The notes under the pieces: generated by a model
What the model was told of the DNA's origin: nothing
Seen by the model: the letters and a program-made list of their open reading frames with translations, nothing else
Databases searched by the model: none
Shown here: positions 1-8,483 of the stretch, in pieces
How the letters are laid out: every line of letters begins with the position of its first letter
How positions within the stretch are numbered: the first letter of the stretch is position 1
Source of the DNA: Gammaproteobacteria bacterium
GTDB lineage: Bacteria; Pseudomonadota; Gammaproteobacteria; Arenicellales; Arenicellaceae
Reading direction: 5' to 3'
NCBI GenBank assembly: GCA_013002025.1
Contig: JABDKW010000025.1
Span: 80,001 to 144,000 of the forward strand
DNA length: 64,000 nucleotides
Made by a program: the position numbers and the translations under genes

Positions 1-217
1 CACGGTGCACTCCGATAAATAAATTGGTGACCACCTGCACGCTGACTACCACCGGCAAGGTATAGATGGCGCTATCCAAAAACTCGGGTGGAATACTCTC
101 CAGATTGTAGCGCAGCCAGTATGCGCCCAGCCAGGCAATCGGTACCACCATCATGTCGTGCAGCACAATACGCCAGCGATACAGCAACATCGTTGCTGAA
201 TGAATAAGGTTCTTCAT
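1..217 (-). CDS. WbpM/EpsC-type nucleotide-sugar dehydratase, N-terminal fragment
   Basis: Reading the minus strand from an ATG at 215-217 gives 72 codons that run off the left edge. The peptide begins MKNLIHSATMLLYRWRIVLH and has hydrophobic, membrane-type segments (MMVVPIAWLGAYWLRY, then IYTLPVVVSVQVVTNLFIG). This is the pattern at the start of the polytopic FlaA1/CapD/WbpM family, membrane-anchored UDP-sugar 4,6-dehydratases that make the initiating deoxy-aminosugar of O-antigens. It lies 115 bp downstream of a WbpL-type transferase, the usual position of wbpM. The catalytic SDR domain is outside the window, so the family call rests on the N-terminus and the context only. I see no strong Shine-Dalgarno sequence. 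Confidence 0.7.
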   Translation of the reverse strand, partial: MKNLIHSATMLLYRWRIVLHDMMVVPIAWLGAYWLRYNLESIPPEFLDSAIYTLPVVVSVQVVTNLFIGVHR

Positions 218-332
218 GGAGTAAGGAGTATTGCTCACAATCTAGCAGATATAAGCGCTGGCCAAGTTGGTGCCGGGAACTGGTACAAATAACGAAAAAC
301 GGCCACCTCTTGAACGCGCTGTTCGTGCGCGC

Positions 333-1367
333 TCAGGCGATTTGAGGTGGCGTACGGCGCTCGCTTCGCCTTACCAAAAACACCCCTGCGGCCAATAACA
401 GCAGCTCCAGCAATATACAGAGAAGGATTCTATCACGGTATATCAGGCTGATTGTGGCGAGTACCGCACAAATCGACATTAGCAAAATTGCTGAAATAAC
501 AATTTTATGGTGGCTCATGCCGGTCATTGCCAAGCGTTGATAATAATGAGAGCGATGCGGCAACCAGAAAGCTTCGCGCCGCAGGATTCGTCTTGCAATG
601 GTCAAGCTGGCATCCGTCACGAACACGCCAAACAGCAACACAAAGCTGATTACCGGGAACTGATAGCGGTGGCTACCGATTATTATCAGGCTGGCAAAGA
701 ACGCGCCGATGGTAATGCTGCCCACATCACCCAGAAAAATGCTGGCCGGATGCCAGTTATGCAATAAAAAGCCATAACTGGCAGCCATCAGAAGCAGGCA
801 GACTACGGCTAAACTCTGGTCGCCGAACTGCCACAGCCAAATCGCCAGAGTGACGCTGGCAATAATCGTCTGCGCCGCTGCCAGACCGTCCATGCCATCC
901 ATAAAGTTATAGAGATTGGCCAACCACAACACGCCAATCAGCGTCAGCGGCGCCCCTAGCCAACCAAGCAACAGGTAACTCTCATTCGAGTACTGAATTA
1001 CATCGATATAGCCGAACGCCGCAATTGTCGTCGCTGCCAGCGCAGTCTGCACCGCAAGGCGTGGAGCCGGGTTTAGCTGGTGCTTATCGTCATAGAAACT
1101 TAACACCGACCAGCCGGTGACCAGCGCTGCCAGCATTCCAAGCGCTAACCAGCGGCCACTGACTGCAGCCATTACCAGCAAACCCAGCACCAGGGTAATG
1201 GCGATTGCCAGACCACCACCACGTGCGATGACGCCGGCATGCAAGGTGCGCTCATTGACGTTGTCGACCACATTATTATCACGCAGAATATTGCGCAACC
1301 AGCCCACCAATAGCCAATTAAATGCTGCCACCGACAGCACCACCAATGCTAGCTGCAGCTGAGTCAT
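333..1367 (-). CDS. wbpL: WecA/WbpL-type undecaprenyl-phosphate glycosyl-1-phosphate transferase
   Basis: A polytopic inner-membrane enzyme of the MraY/WecA family (glycosyltransferase family 4). Such enzymes move a sugar-1-phosphate from a UDP-sugar to undecaprenyl phosphate and so start lipid-linked glycan synthesis. Family motifs are present: DD at residues 93-94 (FYDDKHQLNP), NLYNFMDGMDG at 151-161, FLGDVGS at 211-217, and HRSHYYQRL at 271-279. The ATG at 1367 was chosen because it forms an ATGA overlap with the stop of the upstream SDR gene; a TTG two codons further out is possible. 344 aa is close to WbpL. The order SDR-wbpL-wbpM points to a D-QuiNAc or D-FucNAc type initiating sugar, which is inference. 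Confidence 0.87.
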   Translation of the reverse strand: MTQLQLALVVLSVAAFNWLLVGWLRNILRDNNVVDNVNERTLHAGVIARGGGLAIAITLVLGLLVMAAVSGRWLALGMLAALVTGWSVLSFYDDKHQLNPAPRLAVQTALAATTIAAFGYIDVIQYSNESYLLLGWLGAPLTLIGVLWLANLYNFMDGMDGLAAAQTIIASVTLAIWLWQFGDQSLAVVCLLLMAASYGFLLHNWHPASIFLGDVGSITIGAFFASLIIIGSHRYQFPVISFVLLFGVFVTDASLTIARRILRREAFWLPHRSHYYQRLAMTGMSHHKIVISAILLMSICAVLATISLIYRDRILLCILLELLLLAAGVFLVRRSERRTPPQIA

Positions 1368-2227
1368 CGACAACCTCGAAGATCTTGTTCAGGCTGCTGT
1401 AAAAACGCGCGCGGCATATAACCGAAATCTTCCCGCGCTGCGTCGAACTCATACACCAAATCCTGTTGCATCCGGCTTGCCATGGCCGGCGTATAGTCAA
1501 ACGTGCCAAGCTTGGCTGCAACTTTTAACAACGCACGGAACAAACCCACGGGCAAGGAAAGAATGCGCGGTTTTTGGCCGAGCCCGGTGAATATTTTCTC
1601 TAACATGGCACGATAGCTGAGCGATTCGCCGCCAGCCAGATTATAGGTTTTGCCGTGGGTACGGGGGTTGTCGAGGGCAAAGATCACGGCCGCCACCAGG
1701 TCATCTGCATGCACCGGCTGTCGCAAGCCTTGGCCGCCGCCTGCAACCAAGGCAAATTTAAACCGTTTTATAAAGCGCGCCAAATGCATCACATTCTGGT
1801 CGCGACCATAGCCATACACCATGCTAGGCCTGAATAGGGTAGTCGCAAGGTTATGCGTCTCACTGAATTCATTCAGTGCCGCTTCTGCCTCGCTCAGCCG
1901 CTGAACCAGATCCTGCTCAACCTTATTCGATGATTGCTGCTTGCTGACAACACTGGTCGAACTGAACGCGACCAGCCGGCGCATACCCGATTGATGCAAT
2001 TGGGTGAGGTGAGGCGGCAGTAACCAAAGTGGCGCACAATGCACTACGCTGTGTAATCCGCTCAACGCAGCATGTGCGTCGGCATCGAGCGGTGATTGCA
2101 TATCCCATTGCAACCCGCTGACGCCCGTCGGGCTGCGCGATACCGCCAATACTGTGCTACCACTATTGTTCAATTTTTCCAACAAGGGTGTGCCAACCAC
2201 ACCGCGAGCGCCGGTCACTAAAATCAT
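1364..2227 (-). CDS. Atypical NAD-dependent epimerase/dehydratase (WbpV-position SDR)
   Basis: An extended-SDR protein of 287 aa. The Rossmann motif GARGVVG is at residues 6-12, and typical later motifs are seen (FRPSMVYGYGRDQN, QPVHADDLV, YNLAGGESLSYRAM). The catalytic YxxxK is not present: the segment after SSTSV reads VEQDLVQRLSEAEAAL, with no tyrosine-lysine pair. The ATG at 2227 was chosen over an upstream start because it makes an ATGA overlap with the preceding glycosyltransferase; the downstream gene is coupled in the same way. By position it corresponds to wbpV, which reduces a 4-keto sugar nucleotide for the initiating residue. The exact reaction cannot be read from the sequence. 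Confidence 0.78.
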   Translation of the reverse strand: MILVTGARGVVGTPLLEKLNNSGSTVLAVSRSPTGVSGLQWDMQSPLDADAHAALSGLHSVVHCAPLWLLPPHLTQLHQSGMRRLVAFSSTSVVSKQQSSNKVEQDLVQRLSEAEAALNEFSETHNLATTLFRPSMVYGYGRDQNVMHLARFIKRFKFALVAGGGQGLRQPVHADDLVAAVIFALDNPRTHGKTYNLAGGESLSYRAMLEKIFTGLGQKPRILSLPVGLFRALLKVAAKLGTFDYTPAMASRMQQDLVYEFDAAREDFGYMPRAFLQQPEQDLRGCR

Positions 2228-3093
2228 GGTCGCACCAGGCCGCCGATCGCTCGAACCAAAAAGCTGGCGGCAATTCCGCATTTAATGGCGCAGCGCGAAA
2301 CCCATGAATAATTCTGCGCATCAAACTTGTTAAAGAAGCGATGCATTCCTCTATGCAGAGCCCACTGCACCCGCAGCGGGCGGCTGGCACTGCTCACACC
2401 TTTAGCGTGGATAACGGAGGCGCGACTAATAAAACCGACCTGCCAGCCCGCCAGCGCGAACCGTTTGCACCAATCCAAATCTTCACAATGCATAAAGTAT
2501 TCGGCATCCAACACCCCAACCTCTAACATCGCCTCCCGTCTGGCAACCATAAACGCACCGGACACGGCCTCAACGACTTCCATCTCGTCTTGCAGTACAT
2601 CATCGCCATAATCAAAGTCGGCAAAGCGCGGGTCTGCAGGAAACCAGCGCTGCAAGCGCAACATCCGCGCAGCGGCGGCGGCTGGCGTTGGAAACCGGCG
2701 CTTACAACTCGGCTCGACTGAGCCATCTTCATTCAACACCCGGCAGCCAGCCAAGCCCATTTTTGGTTGCCGGTCGAATGCGTCGATAATCGTGGGCAGA
2801 GTATCTGAATTCAGTTCACAATCTGGATTCAATAGCACAGCAAATTCTTCACCAAGTGATTCCAGAACCTGATTGTTGGCGGCTGCAAAGCCAATGTTTT
2901 GTTTGTTTTCAATCCAGCGCAACCGCGCGTTCGCGCCCAGCGCATTACGGGCTTCTATGATACTTCGGTCGCTGGAATTATTATCGACCACCGTCACCGG
3001 ACCGTCACTACAAGCCAACGCGGCACTCAGGCAGCGGGTGAGCCATTGCCCCGCGTTGTAATTAACCACCACGATGTGGGCGCGACTACTCAT
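2224..3093 (-). CDS. GT2 family glycosyltransferase (WbbL/rhamnosyltransferase-like)
   Basis: A single GT-A domain of 289 aa, predicted cytoplasmic or membrane-associated. The N-terminus HIVVVNYNAGQWL is the classical GT2 nucleotide-binding start, VVDNNSSD follows at about residues 35-42, the metal-binding region is LLNPDCELN (NPD 89-91), and the acceptor-side acidic pair lies in MHCEDLDWC (E204, D205). WbbL-type rhamnosyltransferases share these signatures. The gene overlaps both neighbours by ATGA, so it is made together with the second GT2 and the SDR. It should add one residue to the lipid-linked polysaccharide; donor and linkage are unknown. Confidence 0.82.
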   Translation of the reverse strand: MSSRAHIVVVNYNAGQWLTRCLSAALACSDGPVTVVDNNSSDRSIIEARNALGANARLRWIENKQNIGFAAANNQVLESLGEEFAVLLNPDCELNSDTLPTIIDAFDRQPKMGLAGCRVLNEDGSVEPSCKRRFPTPAAAAARMLRLQRWFPADPRFADFDYGDDVLQDEMEVVEAVSGAFMVARREAMLEVGVLDAEYFMHCEDLDWCKRFALAGWQVGFISRASVIHAKGVSSASRPLRVQWALHRGMHRFFNKFDAQNYSWVSRCAIKCGIAASFLVRAIGGLVRP

Positions 3094-4046
3094 TGAGTCG
3101 GTTTTGTAGGCATAGGCCCACTGGTGCCACGTAGACCATGCATTACACCCTTGCCCATCATTCTGAGGTTGCCGAGGCGCGGCCCTTTCACCAAACCGAA
3201 CCAGAAGGCAATCATTAGCAGACGTTGCAGGTCATTCCATTTCCAGACAGCCGCCGCATTACCTCGCCGGTACAGCAATACGCTGTTGCGAAAAATGTAG
3301 TAGTAACGAAATGGCTTGTGTTGCGGAACGTTGCGCCGCCGGCCAATTCGTATTTGATGGGTTGTTTCACCCAATCCATGCTGCATTCTGGCACCGCACA
3401 CACCATAAGCTCGGTAGCCCATACTCCGGGCTCGCAAGAACCACTCGGTATCGACATGATCAATGAACAGGCTTTCATCCATCAGGCCGATTTCGTCTAA
3501 CGTCTGCAACGCAATTAAGCTGCCCGAAGAGATAAGAAAATCAGCCTCAATACAACCATCCGTGTCCTGCTGCGAACAATAATTGCGTTGAAATTTAATT
3601 AGGCCAAACCGCACAAAAAATGATTCGCTACCAGTGTCTGCATTTAGATAACTGGCCCCAACGGCACTCAGGCCAATAGCGGAATTTTCTCTACCCTCTC
3701 GCAGTTGCTGCTGTTTGCTAACCCAAGCCTGTAACAGCTTGTCTACCATGCCCGGTAGTGGCACGCTATCCTGGTCCAGTAGCAGGACATGGGTATAACC
3801 ATGGTCTCGCGCCACCGAGACACCGAGATTATGCGCCGCCCCCAAGCCCATATTCTGAGCCAGCCGACGCAAAGAAATATTTTCACCTAAATCCTTGAGC
3901 AGCACCTCCAGTGCCGCAATATTTGACGACGCGTTATCCACCAGCAACGCAGCCACTTGCTGCTCACGCAGGGCTTTAAGCTGAACCTTAAGGGCCTCAA
4001 TATTCGGGTTATAGCAAACAATAACTGCCAGGACGCGATGCGACAT
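3090..4046 (-). CDS. GT2 rhamnosyltransferase-like protein (RhlC-type)
   Basis: A 318 aa GT2 enzyme. It starts MSHRVLAVIVCYNPNIEAL, has LLVDNASSN at about residues 35-42 and a DQD metal-binding triad at 91-93 (LLLDQDSVPL). The C-terminal half contains IDHVDTEWFLRARSMGYRAYG followed by a hydrophobic, aromatic stretch. This matches the family of dTDP-rhamnosyltransferases typified by RhlC and O-antigen rhamnosyltransferases. The presence of rmlA and rmlB in the same operon supports a dTDP-deoxysugar donor. The stop overlaps the next gene as ATGA, and 16 bp separate it from the GtrB-like gene upstream. Confidence 0.78.
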   Translation of the reverse strand: MSHRVLAVIVCYNPNIEALKVQLKALREQQVAALLVDNASSNIAALEVLLKDLGENISLRRLAQNMGLGAAHNLGVSVARDHGYTHVLLLDQDSVPLPGMVDKLLQAWVSKQQQLREGRENSAIGLSAVGASYLNADTGSESFFVRFGLIKFQRNYCSQQDTDGCIEADFLISSGSLIALQTLDEIGLMDESLFIDHVDTEWFLRARSMGYRAYGVCGARMQHGLGETTHQIRIGRRRNVPQHKPFRYYYIFRNSVLLYRRGNAAAVWKWNDLQRLLMIAFWFGLVKGPRLGNLRMMGKGVMHGLRGTSGPMPTKPTQ

Positions 4047-4062
4047 CTTTTATGTGCGCCGC

Positions 4063-5079
4063 TCAGCCCTCAGCGCGCATCGCAGCGGGGGTAGCCGGGT
4101 CCTGCGACGCCATGCCAACATCGGTGCCATCGGAATCATCCACGCCGATAGTGCGGCGCACGTAGTAAATGGGCTTATTTTGACTTTCGTAATAGGTCCT
4201 GGTCTGCATCTCGCCAATCAGGCCGAACAGAATGAATTGCAAGCCGATCACCAGCAGGATAAATGCGAAAATCAGCAGCGGCCGGTCACTAAGTGGCATA
4301 CCAAAAAACAATCTTCCAACGGTCAGATAAGCGAGCACTAAACCGCCCAAGCCGCCTAATGCCAAACCCGGCATGCCGAAAAAATGCAGTGGGCGAGAGT
4401 GAAATTTCAGCAAAAATTTAACCGTAATTAAGTCCAGAATTACGCGAAACGTTCTCGATATACCGTATTTGGATTCGCCGGCAGTGCGCGCCCGATGGTT
4501 TACTTTGACTTCCGCAATCTTTGCGCCAACGCCACTGGCGACGGCCGGGATAAAGCGGTGCATCTCACCATAAAGTGTCACTCGTTTAGCGAGGTCTTTG
4601 CGCATCGCTTTTAGAGTGCAGCCATAGTCATGCAGGCTGACATCGGTGATTTTGGAGATCAGTCGGTTGGCCAGCATTGACGGTAATTTGCGTGAAATGT
4701 AGGTGTCCTGGCGATCATGCCGCCAACCGCAGACCATGTCATAGCCCTCGTCTATCTTGGCAACCAGCGCGGGAATGTCGGCCGGGTCATTTTGGCGGTC
4801 TGCATCCAGAGTCACCACCACATCACCGGCCGCATAATCCAGGCCCGCCACCATGGCGGCCGTTTGTCCGAAATTACGACGAAAGCTAACCACTTTTATT
4901 TGCGGCATGTCGGTGCGCATTTGCTCCAATACAGTAACGCCATCATCGGTACTGCCATCATCAATAAATATCAGCTCATAGGTCTTGCTCATCCCGTCGA
5001 GGCTGCTTTTAAGCTCTTCACACAAGGGCTTCAGATTTGGCGCTTCATTGAGAAACGGAATGACGATCGATACATCCAT
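4063..5079 (-). CDS. GtrB/ArnC-like polyprenyl-phosphate glycosyltransferase
   Basis: A 338 aa GT2 enzyme of the dolichol-phosphate-mannose-synthase type. The catalytic domain has IVIPFLNEAPNL near the N-terminus, IDDGSTDD at 39-46 and DAD at 92-94 (TLDADRQNDP). Two transmembrane helices follow at about 232-254 and 267-289, as in GtrB and ArnC. These proteins load a sugar from a nucleotide donor onto polyprenyl phosphate. The lipid-linked sugar is then used on the periplasmic side, for example as a side branch on O-antigen. No GtrA flippase or GtrC-type transferase lies nearby in the window, so its partner must be elsewhere. Confidence 0.82.
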   Translation of the reverse strand: MDVSIVIPFLNEAPNLKPLCEELKSSLDGMSKTYELIFIDDGSTDDGVTVLEQMRTDMPQIKVVSFRRNFGQTAAMVAGLDYAAGDVVVTLDADRQNDPADIPALVAKIDEGYDMVCGWRHDRQDTYISRKLPSMLANRLISKITDVSLHDYGCTLKAMRKDLAKRVTLYGEMHRFIPAVASGVGAKIAEVKVNHRARTAGESKYGISRTFRVILDLITVKFLLKFHSRPLHFFGMPGLALGGLGGLVLAYLTVGRLFFGMPLSDRPLLIFAFILLVIGLQFILFGLIGEMQTRTYYESQNKPIYYVRRTIGVDDSDGTDVGMASQDPATPAAMRAEG

Positions 5080-5174
5080 TAGCTTACCTGTTGGCGCTCA
5101 CGAAGAGCGGCGTGATTAGAATTTTGCCTGCGCTTAGTATACGAAATCGGACCAACGATAAACAGCACAGTTAG

Positions 5175-7157
5175 TTACTCTGGAGACAACAGCACTAGCG
5201 GATCCTGCGCCGTTCGAGTCATCTGCGGGAACACCCCTTCGTCGCTAATGCGCAGATGTCGGCTGTAATACTTATCTACAAAGCCTTTGGTGCGCCAGCG
5301 CTTTTGCAACGCGGCCAATTCAGCAAAGTAGCGCTCAATATGCTGGGCAGACAGATCGTCGCCACGGCTCACCGATTCGTGATGATAGAGCCGAGCCTCG
5401 GGTGTCCAGATAATATCTAATCCCATCTGTTCTACTCTGAGGCAATAATCAATATCGTTATACGCGACCGCAAAATCGATTTCATTTAAGCCACCAAGTT
5501 GCTGATACAGCTGTCGCGGTGTTATCAGGCAGGCCGCGGTGACGGCCATCATATTTTGGGTGGCCAGACAACGCAGTTGATAGCCGGGCGCATCACCCTC
5601 TTCAAGCCGATGGATATGACCTGCTGCATTGCCCATACCAATGGTCACGCCAGCGTGTTGCACCTTGCCATCGCCAAACAGCAACTTGGCGCCGACGATG
5701 CCGACCGAGTCCTGTTTGGCCCATACCATCATCTGGCTAAGCCAATCGGCATGGATAACCTCTATGTCGTTATTGATCAATCCGATGTATTCGCCGGACC
5801 CCTGAGCTGCGCCAAAATTATTAATTGCGGAAAAATTAAATTCGCCAGGATACTGCACCACCGTGATTTGGGGGTGTTGTTCAATGTTTGCGAAGTAAGC
5901 ATGGGTTGCGGCCTGTTCGCTACCATTATCGATAATAATAATTCGATAGTTTTGGTAATCAGTCTTGTCCAATATACTTTCAATACAGGGCTGTAAAAAC
6001 GTCAGTCCATCACGGGTGGGAATCAGCAGGTCCACCGAAGGCTGCGGCTGCCAGCCTGGCTGAGCGGTCAAAAAATTATAGTTGTCGCGGCGTTGCCAGC
6101 GCACATCAGCCCAGGGCAAGGCAACCGCCTCAGGGGCGGGCGTGGCGGGCCCTTGCAGCCGGTCGCTGACAAACAGGACCTCATCAACATGCAAGCCAGC
6201 TGCCTTATCTTGCAAACACTTGATCGCCATGCGATAGCGGCCCTCATCGCTCAGCAATGCAGCTATGTCTGAGCCGCGCAGCTGCGATGTTGCAAACATG
6301 ACCGCAGGACCAATGAAGTTATAGCAATACAGATATGCGAGGCTGGGCTGAGGTTTAAATACCGGGTGCAAGATATCGCCGTCAGCACCCTCCTCATGTT
6401 GATAATCGTGGTCGCTGTACACCACAGTTACTTGTGCATCGAGCTTACGAAGCCGCTGTTTTATCATCAACAGTGCCGGGAACCGTAAGCGTTCGCTACG
6501 ACTCAATGGCAGCAGATAATCCGCATCCCCGGGCAAGGATTCGCCAGCGACCAAAATATAATCCGGCGGCAATAGCAAGTCTTCCAATAAGGCGCGCTGA
6601 GACTCATGTTCAATTAGCACCGCAATTCTGGTACGGCGATAGAACCAACCAATCAGTTTTCCGTAGCCACGATAGCGCTGCCAGGCATCAATATTCTTCA
6701 GATAATCATCCTGGCGCGGCTCATAAAAATGCAGTAATTCATCACACAACACCATGGGGCTTTGAAATTGCATGATCAACATGCGTACCAGCACTGAAAA
6801 GCTGAAAAAATCCACCAGGTAGCGACCACAGATCAGACCAATGCGAGCCCTGCCCTCCAGCGTTGAGACCCGTGCCAACCTTGAGAACTGCAAATTTTCG
6901 CTGTAACCAGTGATTTCGCCAGCTGGCAGGTAAAACAACATTCGATTGCGACCCGAGTGGCAACCGGTGAGACTCCGTTCCCGTACCACGCCTTGCTGAT
7001 CGCGCACGACAATTCTTGGCGTAGCCTGCAGCGCGCCCTGCAATAAAAACTCACTCACATACCAGCCGGCCTGAAGGTAAACCGGCGCTTGCTCCAGCCG
7101 CACAGGCTGCCAACTGTTTTCCAGTCTCAAAGCCAGCTTAAGTAAATACTTACGCAC
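5175..7157 (-). CDS. Large GT2 glycosyltransferase with degenerate N-terminal GT region
   Basis: About 660 aa with an intact C-terminal GT2 domain starting near residue 380: VDLLIPTRDGLTFLQPCIES, IIIDNGSEQ, then LINNDIEVIHADWL as the metal-binding region and AYNDIDYCLRVEQMG near the end. The N-terminal half holds fragments that look like a decayed first GT domain (VVYSDHDYQHEEGADGD, then HPVFKPQPSLAYLYCYNFIG), the layout seen in tandem-domain polysaccharide transferases. A GTG at 7157 preceded by AGG was preferred; a TTG at 7184, directly after the upstream stop, is the alternative. The protein probably extends the polysaccharide chain next to the methyltransferase and ABC exporter. Confidence 0.75.
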   Translation of the reverse strand: MRKYLLKLALRLENSWQPVRLEQAPVYLQAGWYVSEFLLQGALQATPRIVVRDQQGVVRERSLTGCHSGRNRMLFYLPAGEITGYSENLQFSRLARVSTLEGRARIGLICGRYLVDFFSFSVLVRMLIMQFQSPMVLCDELLHFYEPRQDDYLKNIDAWQRYRGYGKLIGWFYRRTRIAVLIEHESQRALLEDLLLPPDYILVAGESLPGDADYLLPLSRSERLRFPALLMIKQRLRKLDAQVTVVYSDHDYQHEEGADGDILHPVFKPQPSLAYLYCYNFIGPAVMFATSQLRGSDIAALLSDEGRYRMAIKCLQDKAAGLHVDEVLFVSDRLQGPATPAPEAVALPWADVRWQRRDNYNFLTAQPGWQPQPSVDLLIPTRDGLTFLQPCIESILDKTDYQNYRIIIIDNGSEQAATHAYFANIEQHPQITVVQYPGEFNFSAINNFGAAQGSGEYIGLINNDIEVIHADWLSQMMVWAKQDSVGIVGAKLLFGDGKVQHAGVTIGMGNAAGHIHRLEEGDAPGYQLRCLATQNMMAVTAACLITPRQLYQQLGGLNEIDFAVAYNDIDYCLRVEQMGLDIIWTPEARLYHHESVSRGDDLSAQHIERYFAELAALQKRWRTKGFVDKYYSRHLRISDEGVFPQMTRTAQDPLVLLSPE

Positions 7158-7184
7158 GGTTACCTGGAGCCCTGATCGGCGCAA

Positions 7185-8483
7185 TCAATCAATTCTGGCG
7201 CGGCCCAGCCAGCCACGAATTCGATTCAGAAAACGCCAGCCGCGCGACCCCGCCAGCAGAGTGCGCTCGGCGCGCTCCTGCGCAAGCTGCGCTTGCAATG
7301 CTTGAATCTCCGCCCGCAGATCAACCGCGTGATCAACGCTGGCAAGATCGGACTCTATCGGAACCGGCTTCGCCGGTACTGGCTGGGAGGCATTTTCCCG
7401 CAGGTAAGCAGGCGGATCTTTCGGGAAGCTGCGCCAGTCAAAATCGGACATGCGCTGCAATCGGGCCGAATCACCCGACAACAAAATCATAAAGGAATTG
7501 GCCAACTGAGCCAAGGCGCCGCTTTGTAGGAGGGTCTGCCAAATGACCCCCTCATTAGTGCCACTATTAAAAGGCCGCAAATAATCTCGCGAACTCACCT
7601 CCGCCAGCTCCTCCATTAAACCACCGGTTTTAACCGACTCGGTCGCAGCGGCGAAGCGCTGCTGGGCGGCTCTCTCGCTCACCATCAAGGTGGGTAGTTT
7701 GTAGTCCGGGAACGGGTAACAAAAAACATTGTGCTCAAACCCTGCCTGTTCGATCTGACTGATCCATTCGGTTTTCGAATAGGTACGAATACCGGTTGAT
7801 TCGGGGTAGTTCTGAATACCGATCATCGGTATACCATAATGATCTTCACTGGCCCCCAATGCATACTTGAGCCCCAAGCGATTTTCGATCGCGATGAGCA
7901 CAATCACGTCTGCACGCCCTGCGCCCCTTGCCAATGCGAGCAAATCCTGTAACGCAGCCTGATCGCTGTCGCGGTCAGAAAAACGACCGGCATATTCGGT
8001 AACCCCGACAAACAGAATCAAGTCGTAATGATTCTTCGGCAATGTCAACTCGTTAAAGTTGCCCGTGCTAATCGTGACATTATCAGCATCACGACAGCGC
8101 AATGCCGCCAACTCCGCCCGCACTGGGCTGCCTTCGACGGCATCTATTTGCGCCTCGGTATTATCCGACAGGTAGCGGGTGATCGCGCCACAGCCACAAC
8201 CCAGTTCCAACACCCGTTCAACGCCGGTCAGATCCAAGGGTCGCAATAAATTGGCGCGTAGGCTGGTTAAATGATATTCGCTGGGCCAATCCGTGATCTG
8301 GCTGCGCAATTGTTGCGATTCACTGCTCAGATCCTCAGCGTTTGACAATATTGCATGCAATCGCTGCTCACTTTCCTGACCGTCTGAGTAGTCGAATTTT
8401 GCGGTCTCGCCAGCAGCGCTAAATACGCCATTGTCGCCCTTTTTAAAGCCGTTTAAACGGGTTAACTCACTGCTCATCGTCAT
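7185..8483 (-). CDS. SAM-dependent methyltransferase with C-terminal coiled coil
   Basis: A 432 aa protein with a class I methyltransferase domain: the SAM-binding motif I is VLELGCGCGAITRYL at about residues 90-104, with ILFVGVTEYAG as a later strand. The C-terminus carries a short coiled coil (LRAEIQALQAQLAQERAER) and an amphipathic basic tail (GSRGWRFLNRIRGWLGRARID) of the type found in membrane-associated O-antigen enzymes. It sits between wzt and the glycosyltransferases. In ABC-exported O-antigens, terminal methylation can stop elongation and mark chains for export, so a chain-capping role is a reasonable inference. ATGs at 8483 and 8477 are both possible starts; both overlap the end of wzt. 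Confidence 0.78.
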   Translation of the reverse strand: MTMSSELTRLNGFKKGDNGVFSAAGETAKFDYSDGQESEQRLHAILSNAEDLSSESQQLRSQITDWPSEYHLTSLRANLLRPLDLTGVERVLELGCGCGAITRYLSDNTEAQIDAVEGSPVRAELAALRCRDADNVTISTGNFNELTLPKNHYDLILFVGVTEYAGRFSDRDSDQAALQDLLALARGAGRADVIVLIAIENRLGLKYALGASEDHYGIPMIGIQNYPESTGIRTYSKTEWISQIEQAGFEHNVFCYPFPDYKLPTLMVSERAAQQRFAAATESVKTGGLMEELAEVSSRDYLRPFNSGTNEGVIWQTLLQSGALAQLANSFMILLSGDSARLQRMSDFDWRSFPKDPPAYLRENASQPVPAKPVPIESDLASVDHAVDLRAEIQALQAQLAQERAERTLLAGSRGWRFLNRIRGWLGRARID

